Source of the DNA: JBOGZD01 sp050697155
GTDB lineage: Bacteria; Actinomycetota; Thermoleophilia; Solirubrobacterales; 70-9
DNA length: 33,874 nucleotides
Assembly: GCA_050697155.1 (NCBI GenBank)
Contig: JBOGZD010000016.1
Location: 1 to 33,874, forward strand
Reading direction: 5' to 3'
Below the pieces are notes generated by a model that made no database searches, was not told the DNA's origin, and was given only the letters and a program-made list of their open reading frames with translations. Position 1 is the first letter of the stretch, and every line of letters begins with the position of its first letter. The translations under genes were made by a program, and so were the position numbers. This document shows, one piece after another, positions 1 to 6,779 of the stretch.

Positions 1-474
1 TCGTACCTGCTCGTCACCCTGCACCGGCCGGCGCTCACCGACGGCCCGCTGCTCGCCGACGCCGTCGCGGCGCTGGAGCGAGTCGCCGTCGAGATGCCGG
101 TGGTCTTCCCGGTCCACCCCCGCACCCAGAAGATGCTCGGCCGGGAGCCGAACGGCGTCGTGCTCACCGACCCGATCGGGTACCTCGACTTCCTCTCGCT
201 CGAGGCGGACGCGGGCGCCGTGCTCACCGATTCGGGCGGGATCCAGGAGGAGACCACCTATCTCGGCGTGCCCTGCTTCACCCTGCGCGACAACACCGAG
301 CGCCCGGTTACGGTGCGCGCCGGGACCAACACCATTCTCGGCCTCGAGCCTGAGCGGATAGCCAAGATTCCCCAGCTGTTGGAACAAACGCCTGCCGCCC
401 CGCCGTCAGACCGACCGCATCTTTGGGACGGGCGCGCGGCAGAGCGCGTCGCCGACGTCATTGCCGGCTGGTAG
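1..474 (+). CDS. wecB: UDP-N-acetylglucosamine 2-epimerase, C-terminal part (partial at window edge)
   Basis: Non-hydrolysing UDP-GlcNAc 2-epimerases interconvert UDP-GlcNAc and UDP-ManNAc in the cytoplasm to feed cell-wall and surface polysaccharide synthesis. The frame is open from base 1, so about 157 C-terminal residues of a roughly 360-380 residue enzyme are visible. Seen in sequence: LVTLHRP, then VVFPVHPRTQK, then the nucleotide-binding segment LTDSGGIQEETTYLGVPC followed by RDNTERPVT and GTNTILG, all in the family order. The start lies outside the window. The stop codon TAG at 472-474 doubles as the first three bases of a TAGCTT -10 hexamer for the next gene. wecB is used loosely for this family (also mnaA). 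The family call is near certain; the pathway is inferred from the later sugar-nucleotide genes. Confidence 0.93.
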   Translation, partial: SYLLVTLHRPALTDGPLLADAVAALERVAVEMPVVFPVHPRTQKMLGREPNGVVLTDPIGYLDFLSLEADAGAVLTDSGGIQEETTYLGVPCFTLRDNTERPVTVRAGTNTILGLEPERIAKIPQLLEQTPAAPPSDRPHLWDGRAAERVADVIAGW

Positions 475-477
475 CTT
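472..477 (+). promoter_or_regulatory. -10 element (TAGCTT) of a likely leaderless promoter for the DUF47 gene
   Basis: TAGCTT lies 6 nt before the ATG at 484. That is the distance expected when transcription starts at the start codon itself. It overlaps the wecB stop codon. The same hexamer and spacing recur before the TadE-like gene at 2975. Confidence 0.5.
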
Positions 478-483
478 CGCGCC

Positions 484-1104
484 ATGCCGCTGCCCTCGCT
501 GGTGCCGAAGGACAGGGTCTTCTTCGACCTCTTCAACGAGGCCGGGAAGAACACCCTGCGCGCGGCGAAGCTGCTCAACGACATGCTCCAGGGGTGGCCC
601 GACGAGAGCGGACTGGCCCGGGAGATCCTGCTCGCCGAGCAGGAGGGCGACCGGATCACCCACGACATCGCCCAGCGGCTGAACGCGACCTTCGTCACCC
701 CGCTCGATCGCGAGGACATCTTCGGCCTCGCCACGCAGCTCGACGACATCGTCGACTTCATCGAGGAGACCGCCGACTTCATGGGCCTCTACCAGATCGA
801 GGCCCCGATGCAGCAATCGCTCGCGATGGCCGAGGTACTGGTCAAATCGTGTGAGCAGCTCGCCGAGGCGCTCGAGAACCTGCGCGGGTTCAAGGATCTC
901 GACCGCTACTGGATCGAGATCCACCGGCTCGAGAACGACGGCGACCGCCTCTACCGCGACGCGGTCGCGTCGCTGTTCGCGAACGGGATCGACCCGATGG
1001 TGGTGATCCGCTGGAAGGACCTGTTCACCGTCCTCGAGCGGGCGATCGACGCGACCGAGACCGCTGCCCACATCCTCGAGGGCATCGTGATCAAGAATGC
1101 CTAG
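484..1104 (+). CDS. DUF47 / PhoU-like phosphate transport regulator
   Basis: A 206-residue, all-helical DUF47 (PhoU-like) protein, the usual partner of Pit-type phosphate carriers, thought to modulate phosphate uptake from the cytoplasmic face. The sequence has the family's acidic helical motifs: EQEGDRITHDIAQRL near residues 53-67, the metal-binding-like stretch LDDIVDFIEETADF near 87-100, and the second repeat IHRLENDGDRLYRDAV followed by WKDLFTVLERAID. Length matches the family (about 205-215). The ATG at 484 has a TAGCTT hexamer 6 nt upstream and no Shine-Dalgarno, suggesting a leaderless message. The Pit transporter begins 9 nt after the stop, so the two are almost certainly one operon. 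Direct regulation of Pit is inferred from the family pairing. Confidence 0.9.
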   Translation: MPLPSLVPKDRVFFDLFNEAGKNTLRAAKLLNDMLQGWPDESGLAREILLAEQEGDRITHDIAQRLNATFVTPLDREDIFGLATQLDDIVDFIEETADFMGLYQIEAPMQQSLAMAEVLVKSCEQLAEALENLRGFKDLDRYWIEIHRLENDGDRLYRDAVASLFANGIDPMVVIRWKDLFTVLERAIDATETAAHILEGIVIKNA

Positions 1105-1113
1105 CTCCCACCG

Positions 1114-2217
1114 GTGAGTGAGGCTGAGCTCCTTCTCGGGATCGTCGTCGCGACGGCGCTCGCCTTCGACTTCACCAACGGGTTCCACGACACCGCGAAC
1201 GCGGTCGCGACCTCGATTTCGACCCGGGCGCTGCGCCCACGGGTTGCCGTCGGCCTCGCTGCAATGCTCAACTTCGCCGGCGCCTTCATCTCGCTCGAGG
1301 TCGCGGCGACGGTCGCCGAGGACGTGGTCGACGCCGGGGTGATCACACAGCAGATCGTGTTCGCCGGCCTGATCGGCGCGATCACGTGGAACCTGATCAC
1401 CTGGTACTTCGGGCTCCCGTCGAGCTCCTCGCACGCGTTGATCGGCGGCATCGTCGGGTCGGCGTTCGCAGCAGCCGGCGCCGGCGCGGTGCTCGGCGAC
1501 GGGGTGCTCGGCAAGGTGCTGATCCCGGCGCTGATCGCCCCGGTGGTCGCCTTCTCCGTCGCCGGGATCTCGATCGTGATCGTCTATCGCACGGTCGGCC
1601 GCCAGCGGCCAGGCATCGTGTCCCGCGGCTACCGGCTGGGCCAGATCGTCTCGGCAAGCATGTTCGCGCTCGCCCACGGCACCAACGACGCCCAGAAGAC
1701 CATGGGCATCATCGTCCTCGCCCTGATCGCGCACGGCAGCCTCCCGGCCGAGGGCTTCGACGTCCCGGTCTGGGTGATCGTCTCCGCGGCCACGGCGATC
1801 GGGCTCGGCACCTACAGCGGCGGCTGGCGGATCATCCGCACGATGGGGACGCGCGTGCACCGGATGGACCCGGCGCAGGGATTCACCGCGGAGGGGGCGG
1901 GGTCGGCGGTGATCCTCGCCTCCTCGCATTTCGGCTTTCCGCTCTCGACCACGCACGTGATCTCGGGCGCGATCATGGGCTCGGGCGCCGGCAAGCGGCT
2001 CTCCGCGGTCCGCTGGGGCGTCGCGGGCAACATCGTCGCGGCCTGGCTGCTCACCCTGCCCGCGGCGGCAGCAATCGGCGCGGTGACGTACGGCGTCACC
2101 CGTGTGTTCGGCACCGGTGCGGTCGGCCCGCTGATCGTCAGCGCGATCGGACTCGGACTGCTGGCGCTCGTGCTCGCGCGCCGGATTCGCGCCGGGGCCC
2201 CGGTGCCGGTCGGATGA
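1114..2217 (+). CDS. pit: Pit-family low-affinity inorganic phosphate transporter
   Basis: A 367-residue polytopic membrane protein that moves phosphate, usually as a metal-phosphate complex with protons or sodium, across the cytoplasmic membrane. Both halves of the duplicated PHO-4 fold carry their signature: GFHDTANAVATSI near residue 24 and HGTNDAQKTMGII near 189, with SSSSHALIGG and the matching PLSTTHVISGAIMG in the paired re-entrant segments. About ten hydrophobic helices are evident. The start is GTG at 1114; no better ATG precedes the first helix. The DUF47 regulator ends 9 nt upstream and the next small membrane gene overlaps by 4 nt (ATGA), so this looks like a three-gene unit. The family is certain; ion coupling cannot be read from the sequence. 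Confidence 0.93.
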   Translation: MSEAELLLGIVVATALAFDFTNGFHDTANAVATSISTRALRPRVAVGLAAMLNFAGAFISLEVAATVAEDVVDAGVITQQIVFAGLIGAITWNLITWYFGLPSSSSHALIGGIVGSAFAAAGAGAVLGDGVLGKVLIPALIAPVVAFSVAGISIVIVYRTVGRQRPGIVSRGYRLGQIVSASMFALAHGTNDAQKTMGIIVLALIAHGSLPAEGFDVPVWVIVSAATAIGLGTYSGGWRIIRTMGTRVHRMDPAQGFTAEGAGSAVILASSHFGFPLSTTHVISGAIMGSGAGKRLSAVRWGVAGNIVAAWLLTLPAAAAIGAVTYGVTRVFGTGAVGPLIVSAIGLGLLALVLARRIRAGAPVPVG

Positions 2218-2468
2218 CCGCGCTGCTGACTCTCGGCGCGGTCGTCGACACCGGCGACCTAGGGCAGACGGTCGCCGCCGCGTTCGTCGCGGGGATCGGC
2301 GTCACGCTCATGTTCTCGCTCGGCATCCTCGGCGCGGCCCGATTCGCGGAGGCGAACCGCGATGGGCGGCAGCTGCCGGCGGTGCTCTTCGCGGCGATCG
2401 GGCTGCTCGGCTTCCTCGGCACTCTCGGTGCGGTCGCGCTGGGCCTGGTGCTACTGGCGACCAGCTAG
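2214..2468 (+). CDS. Small two-helix membrane protein linked to Pit
   Basis: An 84-residue protein that I do not recognise. It begins with ATG overlapping the pit stop codon (ATGA), which implies translational coupling and makes it credible despite its size. Two hydrophobic segments are visible: roughly residues 19-42 (VAAAFVAGIGVTLMFSLGIL) and 55-83 (LPAVLFAAIGLLGFLGTLGA), joined by a short charged loop RFAEANRDGRQ. There are no catalytic motifs. Its position as third gene after DUF47 and pit suggests a role in the phosphate carrier complex or its assembly, but that is inference from context only. Its stop codon lies inside a 9-bp inverted repeat that may end the operon. Confidence 0.7.
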   Translation: MTALLTLGAVVDTGDLGQTVAAAFVAGIGVTLMFSLGILGAARFAEANRDGRQLPAVLFAAIGLLGFLGTLGAVALGLVLLATS

Positions 2469-2496
2469 TGGGGCCTCTGACACCCCACTAGTGGGG
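2465..2496. repeat. Triple 9-mer: inverted plus direct repeat downstream of the pit operon
   Basis: CTAGTGGGG occurs at 2465-2473 and 2488-2496, with its reverse complement CCCCACTAG at 2483-2491. The right-hand two overlap to form the perfect 14-bp palindrome CCCCACTAGTGGGG. In RNA the middle arm can pair with the left arm (9 bp, 9-nt loop), competing with pairing of the palindrome. No T-tract follows, so it is either a GC-type terminator for the pit operon or an operator just upstream of the TACCCT hexamer of the next gene. Confidence 0.55.
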
Positions 2497-2501
2497 CGGA
2501 C

Positions 2502-2507
2502 TACCCT
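2502..2507 (+). promoter_or_regulatory. -10 element (TACCCT) before the gene at 2517
   Basis: TACCCT ends 9 nt before the GTG at 2517, matching the leaderless pattern repeated across the window. It starts 5 nt after the palindrome at 2483-2496, so a protein bound to that palindrome would cover the -35 region. Confidence 0.4.
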
Positions 2508-2516
2508 TTCCGGGCC

Positions 2517-2867
2517 GTGCGCGCTGTCAGGAACATCGCGATCATCGCGCTGCTGGCCCTGATCGTGGCCGCGGTCCCGGGCGGGGGCAATGCGGCCGAC
2601 GGGCTAATCGCCGCGCTGACGATGTGCTTCCTTATCGTGATCGGCCTCGCCGCCTTCCAGGTCTACCGCCAGAACCGGCTCACCTATCTCGGCCTCGACG
2701 ACCGTGCCCGCGGCATCCTCCTCGCCGCCGTCGGGGCGATCGTGCTGATGATCGCGGGTGCCGACGAGCTGCTCGGCACCGGCGCCGGGCTTCTGGTCTG
2801 GATCGGCGTGCTCGGTCTCGCGGTGTACGCGATCGTTCGCGTCTGGACCGGGGCCCACAGCTACTGA
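2517..2867 (+). CDS. Small multi-helix membrane protein of unknown function
   Basis: A 116-residue protein with a GTG start at 2517. It has four hydrophobic stretches: residues 5-20 (an N-terminal helix or signal anchor), 27-46, 68-83 and 88-108. The loop between the second and third is basic-acidic (YRQNRLTYLGLDDRARG). No family motif is recognisable. It is separated from the pit group by a strong inverted repeat and followed by two stem-loops, so it is probably a single-gene transcript. A TAnnnT hexamer 9 nt upstream supports this start. Actinobacteria encode many such short membrane proteins; function is unknown. Confidence 0.7.
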   Translation: MRAVRNIAIIALLALIVAAVPGGGNAADGLIAALTMCFLIVIGLAAFQVYRQNRLTYLGLDDRARGILLAAVGAIVLMIAGADELLGTGAGLLVWIGVLGLAVYAIVRVWTGAHSY

Positions 2868-2871
2868 GCTA

Positions 2872-2939
2872 AGTGCTCCCGGTCGCACCGCAAGCACTAA
2901 GGCGCATCGCAGCCGGCGCGGAATCGGCACAGTCCGCGC
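2872..2939 (+). terminator. Two consecutive stem-loops, possible GC-type terminator
   Basis: First hairpin 2872-2898: AGTGCT pairs with AGCACT, with an inner GGT/ACC pair around CGC. Second hairpin 2916-2939: GCGCGGA pairs with TCCGCGC across a 10-nt loop. They begin 4 nt after the stop of the preceding gene and end before the TadE promoter. There is no U-tract, as is common in high-GC actinobacteria, so the terminator role is inferred from position. Confidence 0.4.
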
Positions 2940-2962
2940 GCAAGCCGGGAGGTATTGGCGCC

Positions 2963-2968
2963 TAGCTT
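2963..2968 (+). promoter_or_regulatory. -10 element (TAGCTT) of a likely leaderless promoter for the TadE-like operon
   Basis: TAGCTT lies 6 nt before the GTG at 2975, the same hexamer and spacing as the DUF47 promoter at 472-477. It would drive the overlapping genes from 2975 to 5716. Confidence 0.5.
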
Positions 2969-2974
2969 CGGCGC

Positions 2975-3319
2975 GTGCGCGAGCGCCGGGCAGAATCGGG
3001 ACAGGCATCGGCCGAGCTGCTGGCGGTGGTACCGCTGTTGCTCGCGGCGCTGCTCGCGGTCGGCCAGCTCGCGGTCGCCGGCTACGCCCTCTGGAGCGCC
3101 GGGGACGCCGCCCGGGCCGGGGCGCGGGCGGGGCATGTCGGCGGCGATCCGGAGCGGGCTGCGCTGAGCGCGGTGCCCTCGTGGCTCGAGGACGGCGCTC
3201 GGGTCGAGGCGAACGGGCCGGTCGAGGTCGAGCTTCGGGCGCCCGCGCTGATCCCGGGAGCGCCCGCGATCCCCGTCCGCGCCCGGGCGAGCCTCGACCC
3301 GGAGGCGGCCGGTGGCTGA
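2975..3319 (+). CDS. TadE-like pilin-type protein 1
   Basis: A 114-residue TadE-like protein. These are minor pseudopilins of tight-adherence (Flp) pili, or related membrane-anchored secreted proteins. The N-terminus shows the hallmark: a short basic leader, then ESGQASAELLAVVPLLLAAL, where the conserved Glu in the start of the hydrophobic helix (SAELL) sits after a Gly-type cleavage region. One helix (about residues 11-34) is followed by a GDAARAGARAG segment typical of the family and a small extracellular beta-type domain. GTG start with a TAGCTT box 6 nt upstream. It overlaps the next gene by 8 nt. No Tad ATPase, TadB/C or prepilin peptidase is in the window. Confidence 0.8.
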   Translation: MRERRAESGQASAELLAVVPLLLAALLAVGQLAVAGYALWSAGDAARAGARAGHVGGDPERAALSAVPSWLEDGARVEANGPVEVELRAPALIPGAPAIPVRARASLDPEAAGG

Positions 3320-3650
3320 GCGCGGCCAGGCCTCGGTCGAGCTGGTCGCCGGGGTCGCGTTGCTGGTGCTCGCTGGGCTTGCCTGCCTGCAGCTGCTGGT
3401 CGCCGGGTACTCGCTGAGCCTGGTCGACGGCGCGGCGGAGGCGGGGGCGCTGGCGCTCGCGGCCGGGCGCGAGCCGAAGGCCGCTGTCGACGAGGCGCTG
3501 CCGGGCTGGGCGCGCGACGGGGCGGAGGTCGAGGTCGACGGCGGTCGGGTGGCCCTGCGCCTGCGCCCGCCCGCGGCGCTGCCGGCGATCGCGCAGGCGC
3601 TCGAGGTGAGCTCGTCAGCGTGGGTGCGGCGACCCGAGGGTGGCGGATGA
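3312..3650 (+). CDS. TadE-like pilin-type protein 2
   Basis: A 112-residue paralogue of the preceding protein with the same architecture: a very short leader (MAERGQAS), the VELVAGVALLVLAGLACLQ helix with its conserved Glu, then AAEAGALALAAGREP and a compact extracytoplasmic tail rich in Val, Arg and Pro. The GTG start at 3312 lies inside the end of the previous gene, and its TGA stop overlaps the ATG of the next gene (ATGA at 3647-3650), so all three are probably translated as a coupled unit. Assembly with the downstream TadG-like anchor is inferred from co-occurrence. Confidence 0.8.
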   Translation: MAERGQASVELVAGVALLVLAGLACLQLLVAGYSLSLVDGAAEAGALALAAGREPKAAVDEALPGWARDGAEVEVDGGRVALRLRPPAALPAIAQALEVSSSAWVRRPEGGG

Positions 3651-5716
3651 AGGCCCGCGAGTCACCGCCCTTGAGCGGCGCAGTCACCCCTCGGACACCG
3701 CCCGTGATCGCGGCCACCGGGCTCGCGGGAGCAGAAGGCGGCCTCGCCACGGCGGCGGCGCTCGCGGTCGCGCTGACGACCGAGCCGTCCGGGGATGCGC
3801 CGGCGCTCGTCGCCGAGGTCGGCGAGCGGCACGCGAGAGGGCCGACGATGCTCGCCTCCGCCGGGGCGCGGGCGCTCGAGGCGAGCCTGCGCGCGCGGGC
3901 GTTTCACGCCTCGGCCCGTGGGCGGCTCGCGTGGCTGTCGATCGAGCCCGTCGACGGGTGGCTGGACCGCCTCACCGAGGCGCTGCGGTGCGCGAACACC
4001 GCTCGCGCTGCGGTCGTCCACGTGGACGCCAGACTCTGGCGCCCGCTGCTCGGCGACGAGCGGCTCGCGGTCGATGCCGCGGTGCTGCGGGCCGAGCTGC
4101 CCGCCCAGCGTTCGCTCACGGCGCTGGCCGTGCGCGAGCTGCACGCGGACGGCATCCGGGCGGCGGTCGTGCGCCGCCCGCCGGGCCGGGTCGGCTCACG
4201 ACGCGCGCTGGCGGGCCTGGAGCCGGGTGGCGAGGCCTCACGGACCGCGGTGCGACTCGCACGACGCCTGCTCGGCTCGCGGCCATCGACCGGCTTCTCG
4301 ATCGGGGGCGCTGCCGCGCCTTTGCGCGTTGGGCGCCGTGAGGAGAGTCCCGCGGTCGGTCGCGTCACCGAATCCGGACAGGCGATGCCGCTGGTGCTCG
4401 GCGCCGTGTTCGTGCTCGTCTTCTGCGCCCTGCTGCTCGCGGCGCTGGGCGGGGCGGTCACCGGCAAGGCGCGTGCGCAGCGGGTCGCCGACCTGGCCGC
4501 GCTCTCGGGCGCCCGCTCGATGCGCGACGACTTCGACCGACTGTTCGTGCCCGCCCGGCTGGCGAACGGCGCCGACAACCCGAGCCATCTCGGCCGGGCG
4601 GAGTACCTCGCGCGAGCCCGCGCCGCGGTTGCCGAAGCGGCCGATCGCAACGGCGCCGATCCGGACCGGCTGCGTGTCCGTTTCCCCGACGCCGGCTCGT
4701 TCGCGCCGCTGCGCGTCCGGGCGGAGATCACCGCCGAGCTCGACTCAACCGAGACGCGCCGGCGGGTGCCGGTCGAGGCCCACGCCGAGGCGGAGGCGGT
4801 GCCCCCGAGCGCGGGCACGACCGGGGCCGCCGGGGCCTCCGGCGCCGCGCCGATGGCAACCGGCGGCGGCTACTCGGGGCCGCTCGCCTACCGCGAGGGC
4901 AAGCCGATGCGTCCCGACGTCGCCGCCGCCTTCGACCGCCTGTATGCCGCCGCTCGCGCCGACGGGGTCGGGCTGGTGATCACGTCCGCGTTTCGGTCCG
5001 ACGCCGAGCAGGCCGCGCTCTTCGCCCAGAACCCGGACCCGCAGTGGGTCGCGCCCCCGGGCCGGTCGCTGCACCGCTGCGCGACCGAGCTCGACCTCGG
5101 TCCCGCGTCCGCGTACGCCTGGCTGGCCCGGAACGCGCCCCGGTTCGGCTTCCTGAAGCGCTACTCGTGGGAGCCCTGGCACTGGGGGTTCACCGAAGGG
5201 CCGGCCCCCTGCTCGGCGGCGGGCGACCAGCTCGGCGGCAGCGGCGGAGCCGGCGACGGTGCGGCCGCGGGCACCGCGCTGCCCTCCTACGTGCCCGAGC
5301 GCTTCCGGGCCGCGCTGATCGCGGCGGCGGCGCGCTGGAACGTCTCCGCCGGGTTGCTCGCCGCGCAGCTGATGGCGGAGTCGAACTTCAACCCCTTCGC
5401 GGTTTCGTCCGCGGGCGCCCAGGGGATCGCGCAGTTCATGCCCGCGACCGCCGCCGCCTACGGGCTCGGCGACCCGTTCGACCCCGAGGCGGCGATCGAC
5501 GCCCAGGCCCACCTGATGTCCGACCTGCTGGGGCAGTTCGGCGGCTCGGTGCCGCTCGCCCTCGCCGCCTACAACGCGGGCCCGGCGCCGGTCGAGGCGT
5601 GCGGATGCGTGCCGCCCTACCCCGAGACCCAGGCCTACGTCGCCCGCATCCTCGGCCTGATGGAGGGCGGCGGCGAGCTCGCCGCGCCGCCGCTCGAGGT
5701 GCGGCTCGTGGAGTGA
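3647..5716 (+). CDS. Fusion: degenerate MinD/CpaE-like domain + TadG-like anchor + VanY carboxypeptidase + SLT lytic transglycosylase
   Basis: A 689-residue protein whose frame is open throughout. Residues 1-230 resemble a CpaE/MinD-type ATPase but the Walker A is degraded (TGLAGAEGGLATAAAL, no Lys-Thr). Around 242-270 comes a TadE/G-type segment (ESGQAMPLVLG then a hydrophobic helix, then ADLAALSGAR). Residues about 411-520 form a VanY-like D,D-peptidase with SAFRSDAEQ, the metal ligands in SLHRCATELDLG, and WEPWHWGF. Residues about 553-689 are an SLT domain with the catalytic Glu at about 578 in MAESNFNP, then GAQGIAQFMP and LAAYNAGP. Predicted topology is N-in, with both wall hydrolases outside. 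The ATG overlaps the upstream TadE stop. Cutting peptidoglycan to let a pilus-like structure through is an inference. The VanY motif has Ala and Glu where Gly and Ala are usual. Confidence 0.8.
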   Translation: MKARESPPLSGAVTPRTPPVIAATGLAGAEGGLATAAALAVALTTEPSGDAPALVAEVGERHARGPTMLASAGARALEASLRARAFHASARGRLAWLSIEPVDGWLDRLTEALRCANTARAAVVHVDARLWRPLLGDERLAVDAAVLRAELPAQRSLTALAVRELHADGIRAAVVRRPPGRVGSRRALAGLEPGGEASRTAVRLARRLLGSRPSTGFSIGGAAAPLRVGRREESPAVGRVTESGQAMPLVLGAVFVLVFCALLLAALGGAVTGKARAQRVADLAALSGARSMRDDFDRLFVPARLANGADNPSHLGRAEYLARARAAVAEAADRNGADPDRLRVRFPDAGSFAPLRVRAEITAELDSTETRRRVPVEAHAEAEAVPPSAGTTGAAGASGAAPMATGGGYSGPLAYREGKPMRPDVAAAFDRLYAAARADGVGLVITSAFRSDAEQAALFAQNPDPQWVAPPGRSLHRCATELDLGPASAYAWLARNAPRFGFLKRYSWEPWHWGFTEGPAPCSAAGDQLGGSGGAGDGAAAGTALPSYVPERFRAALIAAAARWNVSAGLLAAQLMAESNFNPFAVSSAGAQGIAQFMPATAAAYGLGDPFDPEAAIDAQAHLMSDLLGQFGGSVPLALAAYNAGPAPVEACGCVPPYPETQAYVARILGLMEGGGELAAPPLEVRLVE

Positions 5717-5742
5717 CGAGCACCGGACCTCGCCGCCCCGCG

Positions 5743-5748
5743 TACGAT
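5743..5748 (+). promoter_or_regulatory. -10 element (TACGAT) before gmd
   Basis: TACGAT ends 8 nt before the ATG at 5757, and there is no Shine-Dalgarno between them. This fits a leaderless gmd-fcl transcript starting in the 40-bp gap after the wall-hydrolase fusion gene. Confidence 0.5.
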
Positions 5749-5756
5749 GCGGCGCG

Positions 5757-6779
5757 ATGGCGGAGCGAAGACGGGCGCTGATCAGCGGCATCTCGGGCCA
5801 GGACGGCTCCTACCTTGCCGAGCAGTTGCTGGCCAAGGGCTACGAGGTGCATGGGGTCATCCGCCGCTCGTCGAGCTTCAACACCGAGCGGATCGAGCAC
5901 CTCTACCGCGACCCGCACGAGGAGGACGTCCACCTCCACCTCCACCACGGCGATCTCGCGGACGCGAGCCGGCTGGTGAAGCTGATCTACGACATCCAGC
6001 CGGACGAGATCTACAACCTCGGTGCCCAGAGCCACGTGCGGGTGAGCTTCGACGTCCCCGAGTACACCGCCGACGTGACCGGCACCGGCACCGTACGCCT
6101 GCTGGAGGCGATCCGCGAGACCGGCGTCGAGACTCGCTTCTACGAGGCCGCCTCGAGCGAGATGTTCGGCTCGACCCCGCCGCCGCAGTCGGAGACATCC
6201 GTGTTTCACCCCCGCAGCCCGTACGGGGTCGCGAAGGCGATGGCCTACTGGATGACGGTCAACTACCGCGAGAGCTATGGCATGTACTGCGCCAACGGCA
6301 TCCTCTTCAACCACGAGTCTCCGCGGCGCGGCGAGACTTTCGTCACCCGCAAGATCACCCGGGCGCTGGCGCGGGTGAAGGCGGGCCTGCAGGACAAGCT
6401 CTACCTCGGCAACCTCGACGCCAAGCGCGACTGGGGGTACGCGCCCGACTACACCGACGCGATGTGGCGGATCCTCCAGGCCGACGAGCCCGAGGACTTC
6501 GTGATCGCGACCGGGGAGACGCACTCCGTGCGCGAGTTCCTCGACCTGGCCTCGTCCCTGCTCGACCTCGACTGGGAGTCGTTCACCGAGATCGATCCGC
6601 GCTACTTTCGCCCGGCGGAGGTCGACGTCCTGCGAGGCGATGCGTCGAAGGCCGCCCAGGTTCTCGAATGGACCCCGACCGTCACGTTCGAGGAGCTGGT
6701 GCGGATCATGGTGGACGCTGACGTCAAGCTGCTCGAGGACGAGCTCGCGGGCCGCGCGGTACGGGTGAGCCACTCGTGA
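5757..6779 (+). CDS. gmd: GDP-mannose 4,6-dehydratase
   Basis: A 340-residue extended short-chain dehydrogenase that converts GDP-D-mannose to GDP-4-keto-6-deoxy-D-mannose, the first step to GDP-L-fucose and related deoxysugars. Seen: the NADP-binding glycine motif ISGISGQDGSYLAEQLL near residues 8-24, RRSSSFNTERIEHLY specific to GMD, LGAQSHVRVSF, the catalytic SSEMFG region, and the Tyr-Lys pair in SPYGVAKAMAYW, then NHESPRRGETFVTRKI. Length is close to the family norm. A TACGAT hexamer precedes the ATG by 8 nt. The fcl gene overlaps its stop (GTGA), so the two form an operon. The family call is very secure. Confidence 0.96.
   Translation: MAERRRALISGISGQDGSYLAEQLLAKGYEVHGVIRRSSSFNTERIEHLYRDPHEEDVHLHLHHGDLADASRLVKLIYDIQPDEIYNLGAQSHVRVSFDVPEYTADVTGTGTVRLLEAIRETGVETRFYEAASSEMFGSTPPPQSETSVFHPRSPYGVAKAMAYWMTVNYRESYGMYCANGILFNHESPRRGETFVTRKITRALARVKAGLQDKLYLGNLDAKRDWGYAPDYTDAMWRILQADEPEDFVIATGETHSVREFLDLASSLLDLDWESFTEIDPRYFRPAEVDVLRGDASKAAQVLEWTPTVTFEELVRIMVDADVKLLEDELAGRAVRVSHS

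Noticed and set aside
406..1956. Very long antisense open frames opposite DUF47 and pit, and opposite most other genes.
   Set aside because: At this GC content, antisense frames are free of stops by composition. The translations are rich in Arg, Ala, Gly and Asp with no family motifs, while the sense strand has clear families.
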